From Maribacter sp. (lineage in GTDB: Bacteria > Bacteroidota > Bacteroidia > Flavobacteriales > Flavobacteriaceae), in the NCBI GenBank assembly GCA_011050675.1, contig DRFI01000023.1:270079-334078 (forward strand): a stretch of DNA of 64,000 nucleotides, read 5' to 3'. The notes under the pieces are model-generated. The model searched no databases. It was not told where the DNA came from and saw nothing but the letters and a program-made list of their open reading frames with translations. The position numbers were made by a program, and so were the translations under genes. Each line of letters starts with the position of its first letter. The stretch's first letter is position 1. Positions 52,290-63,692 of the stretch are shown here, in pieces.

Positions 52290-54035
52290 TTAGTCAAAAT
52301 ACGATTGTAGTTCCTTTTTTAGATTTTCCCATTGTTTCTTATCACCACTAATTACTTGACCAACTTCTTTCAATTTAGAGGTACCAAAACCTATAGCTTG
52401 CTTTATACCAATATGCGGAGGTAAGGATAAAGCTCCGCTACTAACTACGGCATCTATAATAAAAGGCTTTTTACTATTCTTTGCCTGTAGTACGGCAGCA
52501 TCAATATCTTTGGCATGTTCAACTCTTACACCATCTCCACCACATAATTTAGCATACTCGGCAAAATTGACATTGGTTTCATGCAATGCATCTAGACTAG
52601 CTGCTAAGCCAACTTGTTCCATTTCTAGTTTTACAAAGCTCAACTCAGAATTATTAAAGATGAGCACTTTTATAGGCAACTCATATTTAACAGCTGTTAT
52701 AAAATCTTGCATAGCCATATTAAAAGCACCGTCACCACTCAGACACCAAATTTCTTTCTTAGGGTTTGCCATTTGCGCTCCAATTGCAGAAGGTAAACCT
52801 ACTGCCATAGAACCATGGTTAAAAGAGCCTATTAAGCGTCTGTGACTATGAAACGATATATGATGTGCTGCCCATATTGCAGACGTCCCTGTTTCTACCG
52901 TAAAAATGGCATCATTAGAAGCATGCTCATTTACTAAATCTGCAAATATCTGTGGGTGTAAAGGTTCATTCTCACGAGTAGGAGAGGCTTGTTCCTTCAT
53001 GTTCTTTCTCCAGTCTTCAAAACTCTTTCTTAGTTTGTCAACAAAACCGGTATCCTCTTTCTGATCAATTTTCGGATTTAGAATTTCTAGGAAAGAAGAG
53101 ATATCACTCCATACTCCTAGAGATACTGATGTTCTATTACCAATATTTTCTTGGCGGATATCTACTTGAATTGTTTTTGTTTCGTGTGGAAGGAAATCGA
53201 TATACGGAAAATCTGTTCCCAACATCAATAGCAAATCACACTTCATAACCGCATTATATCCAGACGGGTTTCCTATCAATCCGGTTAACCCAACTACGTT
53301 ATCTGCATCGTGGTCAAAAATATCACTGGCACGAAGACTATGGGTTATAGGCGCATTCAGTTTTTTCGACAATTCAAGTACGGCAGCTCTGCTTTCTCTA
53401 CATCCATCACCGGCTAATATACCAACTGTTTTAGAGCTATTTAAAAGCTTGGCAGCTTCCTTAACTAAAGATTCCTCTGGAACTAAACGGGAAACATATT
53501 TCTTAATAGGATGTACGAATTGCTGATTCTCGGCTTTCATTTCCGCTACATTTGCCGGTAGCTCAATTCTACACACTGCATTATTGGCCATAGCAATTTT
53601 TATCGCACGTTGTATTACCATCGGTGCTTGTTCTGGTGTTTCAATTATTGCTTGATAATCGCAAACATCATCAAAGACCTTTTTCAAATCTACCTCTTGA
53701 AAAAAACTAGTTCCTTGTTGCTTCTGATTAATTTGACCCGTTATGGCAATCACCGGAGTACGTTCTTTTTTGGCATTATAAAGCCCATTGATTAAATGCA
53801 GTGCTCCAGGACCAACCGTACCAGCACAAACTGCTAAATTTTCTGTAGTTTGGCTATGTCCAAAGGCAGCAAAAGAGGCATTTCCTTCATGTTTCATTCC
53901 TATCCAATCAACACCATCACTTTCTTCAATTGCTTTTACAAAAAAGTTAAGGGCATCACCTGTAACTCCATATACTTTCTCTACACCAACACTTACTAAT
54001 ATATCCAATAATTGTTCTGATACATTTTTGCTCAT
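52290..54035 (-). CDS. Thiamine-diphosphate enzyme, pyruvate oxidase (PoxB) type
   Basis: 581 residues with the three-domain POX/acetolactate-synthase fold. The N-terminal Pyr domain has MKHEGNASFAAFGHS with the cofactor-activating Glu (about 49) and CAGTVGPGALHLINGLY. The middle FAD-type domain is at about 190-340. The C-terminal PP domain carries the ThDP motif GDGAFNMAMQDF to IFNN. Length and start (VSEQLLDILVSVGVEKVYGV) fit pyruvate:quinone oxidoreductase/pyruvate oxidase, which makes acetate and CO2 from pyruvate. It lacks an obvious PoxB C-terminal lipid-binding helix. Last gene of a three-gene operon. Confidence 0.87.
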   Translation of the reverse strand: MSKNVSEQLLDILVSVGVEKVYGVTGDALNFFVKAIEESDGVDWIGMKHEGNASFAAFGHSQTTENLAVCAGTVGPGALHLINGLYNAKKERTPVIAITGQINQKQQGTSFFQEVDLKKVFDDVCDYQAIIETPEQAPMVIQRAIKIAMANNAVCRIELPANVAEMKAENQQFVHPIKKYVSRLVPEESLVKEAAKLLNSSKTVGILAGDGCRESRAAVLELSKKLNAPITHSLRASDIFDHDADNVVGLTGLIGNPSGYNAVMKCDLLLMLGTDFPYIDFLPHETKTIQVDIRQENIGNRTSVSLGVWSDISSFLEILNPKIDQKEDTGFVDKLRKSFEDWRKNMKEQASPTRENEPLHPQIFADLVNEHASNDAIFTVETGTSAIWAAHHISFHSHRRLIGSFNHGSMAVGLPSAIGAQMANPKKEIWCLSGDGAFNMAMQDFITAVKYELPIKVLIFNNSELSFVKLEMEQVGLAASLDALHETNVNFAEYAKLCGGDGVRVEHAKDIDAAVLQAKNSKKPFIIDAVVSSGALSLPPHIGIKQAIGFGTSKLKEVGQVISGDKKQWENLKKELQSYFD

Positions 54036-54083
54036 AGTAGTATTCTTTATGTTTTTAAATTGGATGCCCTAGGCATCCGTTTT

Positions 54084-54818
54084 CTATCTATATTCAGGGT
54101 TCTCAAAATTCCAACGTGTACCGTCATCCCATTCTTTTCTAGAATTCCCATAAGAAGGATATCCGCCATTATCTTTCAACATTTTGGCTAGGTGCATTAA
54201 GTTATAGCTCATAAAAGTGGTGTTCCTGTTTGTAAATTCTGAATCGAACCCAATAGGCGGATCAATACTTTCTCCGTTCCATTCCGTATCACCATAACTA
54301 GGTCCAGGTCCAACCTTACCTATCCAACCCGCATCTGCTTGTGGCGGAATACTATATCCTAAATGTTGTAGCGCATATAACATGCCCATAGAGCAATGCT
54401 TTACACCATCTTCATTACCGGTAACAATACATCCACCTGCTTTACCATAGTACACATATTGCCCCTTGTCATTTTGGTAACCACTCATAGCGTATAACCG
54501 CTCTATAAGTTTCGTTGCTATAGAAGACCGCTCTCCTAACCAAATAGGTGTTCCTATAACAAGAATATCGGTAGCTATTATTTTATCATATATGCTGGGC
54601 CAGTCATCTTTATCATAGCCCTCTTTTGTCATATCGGGTTGTACACCAACCGGAATATCATAATCAGCAAGGCGCAACACCTCAACGTCGACACCTTCAG
54701 ATTCCATAATTTTTATGGATACATCCATTAGGTTGCGTGTGTGACTTTTTGATGGTGATTTTTTTAATGTGCAGTTTACAAATACCGCTTTTAGTGAACC
54801 GAAGTCTATTTTTTTCAT
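54084..54818 (-). CDS. Flavodoxin-family NAD(P)H-dependent FMN reductase
   Basis: 244 residues. Flavodoxin-like fold: FVNCTLKKSPSKSHTRNLMD (FMN phosphate loop), ILVIGTPIWLGERSS (about 91-105) and GGCIVTGNEDGVKHC. It resembles the WrbA/IsiB-type NADPH-dependent FMN reductases. The extended C-terminus (about 185-244) has an Asp/Trp-rich KEWDDGTRWNFENPEY. Lies between the DUF6789-like membrane gene (14-bp gap) and the PoxB-like gene (48-bp gap) in one operon. Confidence 0.85.
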   Translation of the reverse strand: MKKIDFGSLKAVFVNCTLKKSPSKSHTRNLMDVSIKIMESEGVDVEVLRLADYDIPVGVQPDMTKEGYDKDDWPSIYDKIIATDILVIGTPIWLGERSSIATKLIERLYAMSGYQNDKGQYVYYGKAGGCIVTGNEDGVKHCSMGMLYALQHLGYSIPPQADAGWIGKVGPGPSYGDTEWNGESIDPPIGFDSEFTNRNTTFMSYNLMHLAKMLKDNGGYPSYGNSRKEWDDGTRWNFENPEYR

Positions 54819-54832
54819 AATTCTTTATGCTA

Positions 54833-55249
54833 TTATTTTCCTATTGATTTCACTGTAACTACACCAAATACAAGGTGTCCAATAAGCATCGCTACCAACC
54901 TCATCGGCATTGATCCATCCATTGGTGGCATTTCGAACATTATACCCATTACTTGCATTCCTATCTGTGCTAGAATTAGTGCTACTATACCAAAAGCGAT
55001 ACCTTTTAACCATATATTCTTAATACTCACATTTGGCGCAAAAACATATCCGTAACCTAGAGCAAAGAGTATCCCGATTATAAAGTGCATGATCCATCCT
55101 ATAATTATTGGTACCCCCATTGCGCCAGATAATAATTTCCAAGGAGCCATTTCGGGCATTCCCAAATTCGGTGCCATTATCATAACAATAGTCATTACTA
55201 TTGTTCCTAAAACTCCTGCTAATACATACTTTGATAATTGATTGCCCAT
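54833..55249 (-). CDS. Small membrane protein, DUF6789-like
   Basis: 138 residues with four hydrophobic helices (about 7-27, 45-68, 80-102, 115-135) and Met-rich loops (MPEMAPWK, EMPPMDGSMPM). It resembles small integral membrane proteins annotated DUF6789 or YagU-like; function unknown. First gene of the operon with the flavodoxin-like and PoxB-like genes. Confidence 0.7.
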   Translation of the reverse strand: MGNQLSKYVLAGVLGTIVMTIVMIMAPNLGMPEMAPWKLLSGAMGVPIIIGWIMHFIIGILFALGYGYVFAPNVSIKNIWLKGIAFGIVALILAQIGMQVMGIMFEMPPMDGSMPMRLVAMLIGHLVFGVVTVKSIGK

Positions 55250-55717
55250 TTTTGTTTGGTTTAAAATTTGAATCTTGTTTTTAAATGAAAATTGAAGAGA
55301 TACTCATTGGTATATACCTATATATCAAAATGCAAGGTAAATGGAGTTAATTGGAGTTATTAGTCCATACGATTCGATTATTGCCGTATAAACGCTCTGT
55401 GGTCAGCGTTTATAATACCTGATTGATTATTGTACGTGGTAATTGAAGTAACTGAAATTGTATAGAAACACAGAATCAAATGAAATAACGGCTGTGTCTA
55501 ATTTATCTTGGAAATTATTAAATAGATAATTAAAGAAATTGGTGTCTTACGCTATAACAGGTAGTAGCTATTCGCATATGTTATTTAATGAAACTATATA
55601 TGGTAATCCTTCTCCCCTTGTAGTATAGGGGAGTGGTAAAATACCTTACTAGATAGTTGTCACATAACTACAAACTCATGGCAGGTATTCTGATAAAATA
55701 CTAAAAGTGAATCGTGT
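55250..55717. other. Intergenic region with a small hairpin
   Basis: 468 bp without a gene. CTCCCCT-N8-AGGGGAG (about 55612-55633) forms a 7-bp hairpin with no T-run. It is 85 bp past the FadH-like gene stop on the minus strand side. Otherwise nothing recognised. Confidence 0.4.
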
Positions 55718-57745
<2,028 letters not shown>

Positions 57746-57941
57746 TTATTATTAGATTAAATTACATTTATTATGCATGCATAATATTTGAAAAGGTACG
57801 TAAATTTTTTAAAATCGATAGAAGTCTACACTAATGGCAGACTTAAATTATTGGGTTTGTACACTGCAGTTATCAAAACTGTAAAACGTTGTAAAATAAA
57901 AGCATTTCAGTCCCTGTACTATACAAGAAATAAGAAGTTAT

Positions 57942-59432
57942 TTATACTTCTGCTGACGGATTAAAACGAAGTATGAATTTTGCACCCTTGTTGTTTTCAC
58001 TTTCACAAATCATTTCACCTCCATTCATTTCTACAAAATCTTTGGTGATCAATAAACCAAAACCGGTTCCTTTTTCTCCATTGGTTCCTTCTCTTATTTG
58101 AGGCATAAGATCATCATCTAACTTACTGTACCAATCTGTATTCATTCCCATCCCAAAATCCTGTACGCTTATTTCAATCTTACCAAATTCTCGCTGAGAA
58201 GATAGTATTACCTGCTGTCCCTTCGAACTAAATTTGATAGCGTTTGAAGTCAAGTTCCGTAATATTACCTTGAACATATTCTCATCGATACATAGTTTTG
58301 GATGCGAAATGTCAAAAATTAAACGCACCTCTTTTTCTTCTGTCATCCGTTCAAATTCATTTCTTATGGAATTGAAAGCTTCCTCAATATCACATATCTT
58401 CTTATTCAACTTAATACCTTCTAGTTGTTTATAAGACCACTCAAGCAAAGCATTGACCATAGAAACCCTATCGTGGATTTCATTTTTTAACTTTTTCGTT
58501 ATCCGTTTAAGATCATCATCTGTCAAGTGGGCTTCTATCATTTCCACCAAAACCGTAATGTTATTTAACGGACCTCTTACATCATGGGTAAGTAATGAGA
58601 ATAGTTTATTTTTAAGTTTATTGACCGTTTCTAGCTCCCCATTTTGCTTTTCTAACGATTCCTTTGCCAATTGTAGGTTTTTGGTCTGCTTATCTACTTC
58701 TTTGGTAAGCATTTTATTGATTTCGACCTGTGTTTTTATATTCTCTTCTTCGATAGATTTAAACTTAAATCCTACTAAAATGGAGAATAGAATTAATTGT
58801 AACGTCACTAAAATTGAAGTTGTCAAGACTATAGGGTTAACATTTATATCGTAATTCCTCTGCATAAACCATGTACCTATATACAGAATAGCAGCAAGTA
58901 AAAGTGGGGCGTAAGAAAACAAATAATACCTATTAAATTTTTCGGCATTATATAAACGAAAGCCAGAAAAGATATTTAAAAATATAGATACCATAGCAGT
59001 TATTGCGGCAAGCATCACCAAAATGTTATTGAACCAACCTTCTCCAATAATCAATGCATTTAATACATGTACAATGGGAAGGCAGACCACAATCATCTTG
59101 AAAATGGTATACGTTTTCGATAAATTCGGATGATTACTTTTTCGAATGTTCAGATAGTTCTTTGTGAACATTAACAGCCCGTAAGTAGTTATCATAGCCG
59201 TAGTGAGCGATGCCTTTTCTGCTATTACTAAAACCTCATCACCAAAAGAACCCTTTAAAATTAAATACAGCCCCCAGTGTAAAGTAAGCCCTAGTATTAG
59301 TATAAAATAATAGAAAAGTATCTTGTGCCTAAGCACCAAAAAAGAGGCTAAGTGATAAATTCCAAAAACGCCAAAAATTGCTGTAAATACAGAAGTTAAT
59401 ACATAATTAAAATCAATAAAATCCATATTCAA
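57942..59432 (-). CDS. 7TM-type sensor histidine kinase
   Basis: 496 residues. Seven hydrophobic helices in the first about 230 residues (7TMR-DISM-like without the extracellular domain), a coiled coil (about 230-265), HisKA with LFSLLTHDVRGPLNN (His about 282) and HATPase_c with LRNLTSNAIKFS, VQDFGMGM and GTGFGLLITKDF. A membrane sensor with no partner gene adjacent. It diverges from the DUF4242/AraC gene across a 253-bp spacer. Confidence 0.9.
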   Translation of the reverse strand: MNMDFIDFNYVLTSVFTAIFGVFGIYHLASFLVLRHKILFYYFILILGLTLHWGLYLILKGSFGDEVLVIAEKASLTTAMITTYGLLMFTKNYLNIRKSNHPNLSKTYTIFKMIVVCLPIVHVLNALIIGEGWFNNILVMLAAITAMVSIFLNIFSGFRLYNAEKFNRYYLFSYAPLLLAAILYIGTWFMQRNYDINVNPIVLTTSILVTLQLILFSILVGFKFKSIEEENIKTQVEINKMLTKEVDKQTKNLQLAKESLEKQNGELETVNKLKNKLFSLLTHDVRGPLNNITVLVEMIEAHLTDDDLKRITKKLKNEIHDRVSMVNALLEWSYKQLEGIKLNKKICDIEEAFNSIRNEFERMTEEKEVRLIFDISHPKLCIDENMFKVILRNLTSNAIKFSSKGQQVILSSQREFGKIEISVQDFGMGMNTDWYSKLDDDLMPQIREGTNGEKGTGFGLLITKDFVEMNGGEMICESENNKGAKFILRFNPSAEV

Positions 59433-59546
59433 ATTCGCAAATGGTTAGGTATAACTGATTAAGAATTTTGTAGAATAGATCTTAATCCTATTTCCTAATT
59501 TAAAATTTTTTATTGACAATACGTTACAACACCCGTGGGTATTAGT

Positions 59547-59589
59547 GAATCAACCATTGGTACATCGTAGTCCAAATGAGAATCAACCA
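59547..59589. repeat. Direct repeat GAATCAACCA, 33 bp apart
   Basis: GAATCAACCA occurs at 59547-59556 and 59580-59589, about three helical turns apart, in the divergent region between the histidine kinase and AraC-type genes. Possible regulator sites; no promoter element could be tied to them. Confidence 0.4.
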
Positions 59590-59685
59590 ATTGATATTGA
59601 AATATTTACTGTTTTCACTTCAATAATTTTTATATTAAATTTATTACAGATAAAAATGACGTAAGTTACAGTCTAAACCGACCCT

Positions 59686-60774
59686 ATGCCACTATTTTTA
59701 GATTTACATAACCTACCTGAAGGAATAACATCGGCTCATGTTGCAGAAATGCATCAAGCAGATTTAGACCTTGAGCATAAATATAAATGCCGCGGACTTA
59801 CCTATTGGTGCGATGAAAAGCGGAAAACTGCTTTTTGTCTAATTGAAGCTCCCAGCAAAGAGGCTTTAATTGCCTTACATGAAGATGCACACGGTGCTAT
59901 TCCAACTCAAATTATAGAGGTTAATGATACTATAGTAGAATCTTTTCTTGGGCGTATAGAAGACCCCAAAAAATCAAAGAACGTTAGCCTAAATATTATA
60001 AACGAACCAGCATTTAGAACTCTAATGGTGGTAAAAATTATAAATAAGACCCTTAGAACTACCAAGGTTTCTACATTAAATGCAGCCATAAGAGGTTATA
60101 CCCAATCCATTAAGGCGGCAGTGTCAGGTTATAAAGGAAAGGTGGTAAAACATGAAAACAATACCTTTTTAATCTCATTTAATACCGTTACAAATGCCGT
60201 TCATTGCGGAATAAAAATTGAAGATGCGTACCATAGCGTTATTACTCCAGATTTAGAATTTAAAATTGGTATTCATGCGGGAACACCTGTTACCGAAAAG
60301 GATAGTATTTTTGAGGATACCATAAAATCAGCAGATTACTTAAGTGATATTGCTAAAGGTAATTTTTCTATAACAGAGGTAATTAAAGATCTTTACGAAG
60401 GGGAAAATCAGAATAAACCCTTAGCACGTAAAACAGTCAATATTTTAAATACGGCAGATGAAAAATTTATAGTCTCATTAATGGACTATACCGAAAAAAT
60501 ATGGTCCCAAAACACAATTAACGTAATTGACTTTGAGAAAAACTTAAGTTATAGTAAATCGCAATTGTATCGTACTATGATGACTTTGGTGGGTAAATCT
60601 CCTAATATATTTTTAAGGGAATATCGTTTAAACAAAGCATTGGAGCTACTAGAAAAGCAACAAAATAATGTTTCCGAGATTGCATACCTCACTGGTTTTA
60701 GCAGTCCGGCTTACTTTTCAAAATGCTTTCAGAAAAAATACAAAATTCTTCCGTCCAACTTTACTACGGAATAA
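59686..60774 (+). CDS. DUF4242 / pseudo-nucleotide-cyclase / AraC fusion regulator
   Basis: 362 residues in three parts. About 1-95 is a ferredoxin-like DUF4242 domain (MPLFLDLHNLPEGITS, CRGLTYWCDEKRKTAFCLIEAP; relatives include a nickel-binding protein). About 110-235 resembles a class III nucleotide cyclase domain, but the metal-binding Asp is lost (VVKIINKT) and GDGF is replaced by NNTF, so it is probably only a sensor. About 255-360 is an AraC HTH domain (FEKNLSYSKSQLYRTMMTL, EIAYLTGFSSPAYFSKCFQ). The promoter 40 bp downstream of its stop has two 21-bp-spaced repeats, so it likely activates the NTF2-like/BBE genes. Confidence 0.82.
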   Translation: MPLFLDLHNLPEGITSAHVAEMHQADLDLEHKYKCRGLTYWCDEKRKTAFCLIEAPSKEALIALHEDAHGAIPTQIIEVNDTIVESFLGRIEDPKKSKNVSLNIINEPAFRTLMVVKIINKTLRTTKVSTLNAAIRGYTQSIKAAVSGYKGKVVKHENNTFLISFNTVTNAVHCGIKIEDAYHSVITPDLEFKIGIHAGTPVTEKDSIFEDTIKSADYLSDIAKGNFSITEVIKDLYEGENQNKPLARKTVNILNTADEKFIVSLMDYTEKIWSQNTINVIDFEKNLSYSKSQLYRTMMTLVGKSPNIFLREYRLNKALELLEKQQNNVSEIAYLTGFSSPAYFSKCFQKKYKILPSNFTTE

Positions 60775-60814
60775 TAAAATACTGTTTATCATATAGTTGA
60801 CGCTAAATCACTAC

Positions 60815-60880
60815 TGGTCTAAAAGTGTGTTTTTTTGGTCTAATCGTAGAATTACCAAGCGCATTTCCATTCTATTTTTG
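60815..60880 (+). promoter_or_regulatory. Promoter with two TGGTCTAA repeats 21 bp apart
   Basis: TGGTCTAA at 60815-60822 and 60836-60843, each followed after two bases by GT. The -7 element TATTTTTG (60873-60880, exact TAnnTTTG) starts 29 nt after the second repeat. Direct repeats 21 bp apart upstream of the core promoter are the classic layout of AraC-type activator sites; the gene just upstream encodes such a protein. Confidence 0.6.
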
Positions 60881-60906
60881 TCTTGAACAATTTAAATATC
60901 TACAAG

Positions 60907-61410
60907 ATGAAAACAAATTTAACAGTAGTATGCATCATGGCAATTGGCTTAGTATTTACCAGTTGCGAAGAAAATGACGACAACCCTTTAGTCCCTATCG
61001 ACTTAATTGTTGAGGAGTTCCCAGATGAGAAACAAGAGGTCATGGAAACCTTTGGTGCCATTGCACAAAGTATTAAAGATGGCGATATGGATAAACTAAT
61101 TTCTTTTCATGCCTACAGTCCTAAGTTTTCCGAATTCAAAAACGGAGAGCCTCGTAATGGTAGTGCAGCAAATGAGACTCATGAACGCACAGTTTTTGGG
61201 TCCGTAACCGAAGTAGTAAAGTTCGATGCCAAAGATTTACAGATTGCGGTTTATGGAGACGTTGCCAACTTAACCTTCCATTCAGACTTTCACCTTAAAT
61301 TCGGCGATGACCTCGTAATTGTTAATGACCAAATTACCTTGTTATTTGTAAATACCGATGATGGATGGAAGATGGTCCACGAACATCATTCTCCTTTAAA
61401 CTTAGGTTAA
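60907..61410 (+). CDS. NTF2-like lipoprotein (copy 1)
   Basis: 167 residues from ATG 60907, which directly precedes the signal peptide; an upstream in-frame ATG at 60883 is less likely. Lipobox VFTSC (Cys about 20), then EENDD. The NTF2/SnoaL-like domain (about 35-167) has FGAIAQSIKDGDMDKLISFH, FKNGEPRNG and WKMVHEHHSP. Such domains bind small ligands or have minor enzymatic roles. It is a close tandem copy of the gene at 61642, with about 80 percent equal residues in the shared domain by eye. Confidence 0.85.
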   Translation: MKTNLTVVCIMAIGLVFTSCEENDDNPLVPIDLIVEEFPDEKQEVMETFGAIAQSIKDGDMDKLISFHAYSPKFSEFKNGEPRNGSAANETHERTVFGSVTEVVKFDAKDLQIAVYGDVANLTFHSDFHLKFGDDLVIVNDQITLLFVNTDDGWKMVHEHHSPLNLG

Positions 61411-61641
61411 TACAAGACCTTTAGAGTACGCCCAGCAGATATTTTACAGTATATTTAATACATAAGAAAACATTTGGTTTTCAAACTTCCCCTAAAAGTA
61501 TACTAGGTTAACCTGGTATCAATACACACATTTTAGATTAAAAATTGCATTGTTCCCCATGTACAGTTCTAACAGTCCTGTGCTTTTTGGAGAAGAATCG
61601 CATTGCCTATTCTCAATTATAAACTTTTAAAACATAACATC

Positions 61642-62145
61642 ATGAAATCAAAATTGACATTTACAGCGCTATTAATTTTTACAGGAATAGTACTTACCGG
61701 GTTCACCAAAACTATTGAAGTTGAATCTGGCATAGACCTTATAAACGATGAGTTTCCAGAGGCAAAACAAGAAGTTTTAGAAACCTTTGGCGCCATTGCA
61801 CAAAGTATTAAAGATGGTGATATGGATAAGCTTATATCCTTTCATGCCTATGGCGATAAGTTTACCGAATTTAAGAACGGAGAACCTCGCAATGGTGGTG
61901 TTGCCAATGAAGAATATGAGCGTTCTGTTTTTGGCGCTGTTACAGAGGTAGTCAAATTCGATGCTAACAATTTACAAATTGCCGTTTATGGGGAGGTTGC
62001 CAACTTAACATTCCATTCAGATTTTCAACTCAAGTTCGGCGAAGACCTTGTTGTAGTTAATGATCAGATTACATTATTATTCGTGAATACTACTGACGGT
62101 TGGAAAATGGTCCATGAACATCATTCTCCTTTAAAATTAAATTAA
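61642..62145 (+). CDS. NTF2-like secreted protein (copy 2)
   Basis: 167 residues from ATG 61642. The signal peptide lacks the lipobox Cys of copy 1 (GIVLTGFTK), so this copy should be released into the periplasm rather than anchored. The NTF2-like domain is nearly the same as copy 1, with LISFHAYGDKFTEFKNGEPR and WKMVHEHHSP. The pair arose by tandem duplication with change of location. The BBE-like flavoprotein gene follows 38 bp downstream. Confidence 0.85.
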   Translation: MKSKLTFTALLIFTGIVLTGFTKTIEVESGIDLINDEFPEAKQEVLETFGAIAQSIKDGDMDKLISFHAYGDKFTEFKNGEPRNGGVANEEYERSVFGAVTEVVKFDANNLQIAVYGEVANLTFHSDFQLKFGEDLVVVNDQITLLFVNTTDGWKMVHEHHSPLKLN

Positions 62146-62183
62146 CCTGCTCATTTTAAACAATTTAATCAATACCTTGAAAC

Positions 62184-63575
62184 ATGAAAAAATCAATAAA
62201 AGACCTCTCCGCCCAAACCATAAATGCCTTTGCCACTAAATTAAAAGGCAGTCTTATATTACCATCAGATGAAAACTATGATGATACTAGGCAAGTGTAC
62301 AATGCCATGATCGATAAACGCCCAGGTGTATTCGCCATGTGTAAAACCGTAGATGATGTTATCGCTTCTGTAAATTTTGGAAGAGATCATAATGTTCTGG
62401 TAGCCATACGTGGTGGCGGACATAATGGTGCGGGTTTGGGCTTGTGTAATGACGGATTGGTTATTGATTTGTCCGGGATAAAATTCGTTGAGGTAGACTC
62501 TTCTACCAATAGGGTAAAAGTAGGTGGCGGAAATATATGGAACGAGGTAGATGCTGCAATTCATGAGCATGGTTTAGCTATTCCTTCCGGTATGATTTCT
62601 ACTACCGGAGTAGGGGGATTAACACTTGGCGGAGGTGTTGGTTACCTCACCCGTAAATACGGACTTACTATTGATAATTTGTTAGAAGCAGATATGGTAT
62701 TGGCAGATGGTTCTTTTGTAACCGTCAATGCTACTGAAAATACCGATTTATTTTGGGCTATACGTGGTGGTGGTGGAAATTTTGGGGTGGTTACTTCTTT
62801 TACATTTCAAGCACATGAATTAAAAACGGTTATTGGCGGACCTACCTTATGGCCCATTGAACAGGTAGAAGAAGTTATGGAATGGTACAATACCTTTATC
62901 CATAAGGCTTCAGAAGACCTTAACGGATTTATAGCGACTATGGTGATACCTGAATCTCCATTTCCTGAGCATTTGCATAACAAGAAGTTCTGCGCAATTG
63001 TTTGGTGCTACGTTGGTGATCCAGATAAGTTTGATGCTATATTCAAGCCTGTCTTAGATTTAAATCCTGTTTTTGCACATGTAGGCGAAATGCCATTTCC
63101 AGCATTACAGAGTATGTTCGACGGACTTTTACCACCAGGGTTACAATGGTATTGGAGAGCAGATTTCTTCAACGATTTAGGTTCTGAGGTACGTGCCCAA
63201 CATTTAAAATATGGTTCAAAGATTCCAACGCCTTTATCACAAATGCATTTGTACCCTTTAAGTGGTGCAGCTAGTAGGGTAGGAGCAGAAGATACTCCCT
63301 GGGCATATAGAGATGCTAAATATGCAGGTGTTTATATTGGAGTAGATCCAGACCCAAAGAATGCCGATAAAATTATCAAATGGAGTAAGGACTATCAAGA
63401 AGCTTTACACCCATATTCCGCGGGTGGTGCATATTCTAATTTTATGATGGAAGAAGGTCAAGATCGTATTAAAGCTAGTTATAAGCACAATTACGAAAGG
63501 TTGGCAAGAATTAAAAACACCTACGATCCTAATAATTTGTTTAGAGTAAATCAAAATATTGTTCCAAAACCTTAG
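62184..63575 (+). CDS. FAD-linked oxidoreductase of the berberine-bridge-enzyme type
   Basis: 463 residues without a signal peptide. The PCMH FAD-binding domain (about 35-210) has VAIRGGGHNGAGLG, where the His is the usual 8-alpha-histidyl FAD attachment site, and STTGVGGLTLGGGVGYL. The second, Cys-linked attachment site of bicovalent BBEs is absent. A BBE C-terminal motif, YDPNNLFRVNQNI, ends the protein. It oxidises an unknown substrate such as a sugar or alcohol. Likely co-transcribed with the NTF2-like gene before it. Confidence 0.9.
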   Translation: MKKSIKDLSAQTINAFATKLKGSLILPSDENYDDTRQVYNAMIDKRPGVFAMCKTVDDVIASVNFGRDHNVLVAIRGGGHNGAGLGLCNDGLVIDLSGIKFVEVDSSTNRVKVGGGNIWNEVDAAIHEHGLAIPSGMISTTGVGGLTLGGGVGYLTRKYGLTIDNLLEADMVLADGSFVTVNATENTDLFWAIRGGGGNFGVVTSFTFQAHELKTVIGGPTLWPIEQVEEVMEWYNTFIHKASEDLNGFIATMVIPESPFPEHLHNKKFCAIVWCYVGDPDKFDAIFKPVLDLNPVFAHVGEMPFPALQSMFDGLLPPGLQWYWRADFFNDLGSEVRAQHLKYGSKIPTPLSQMHLYPLSGAASRVGAEDTPWAYRDAKYAGVYIGVDPDPKNADKIIKWSKDYQEALHPYSAGGAYSNFMMEEGQDRIKASYKHNYERLARIKNTYDPNNLFRVNQNIVPKP

Positions 63576-63604
63576 CATATTAATACGCTTATAATATAGC
63601 AATG

Positions 63605-63637
63605 ACCCTGTGCAATTACGTACAGGGTTATTTGTTT
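63605..63637 (+). terminator. Probable terminator
   Basis: ACCCTGT (63605-63611) pairs with ACAGGGT (63622-63628), extended by two more pairs, loop AATTAC, followed by TATTTGTTT. It ends the BBE-like transcript. Confidence 0.7.
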
Positions 63638-63692
63638 AAAATATGCTTATCCTGTCTATACAAATTGGTTATTTTCGTTATAAATCTTACGC

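Noticed and set aside
55612..55633. CTCCCCT/AGGGGAG hairpin as a terminator
   Set aside because: No T-run on either strand and 85 bp from the nearest stop codon; left as an unassigned hairpin.
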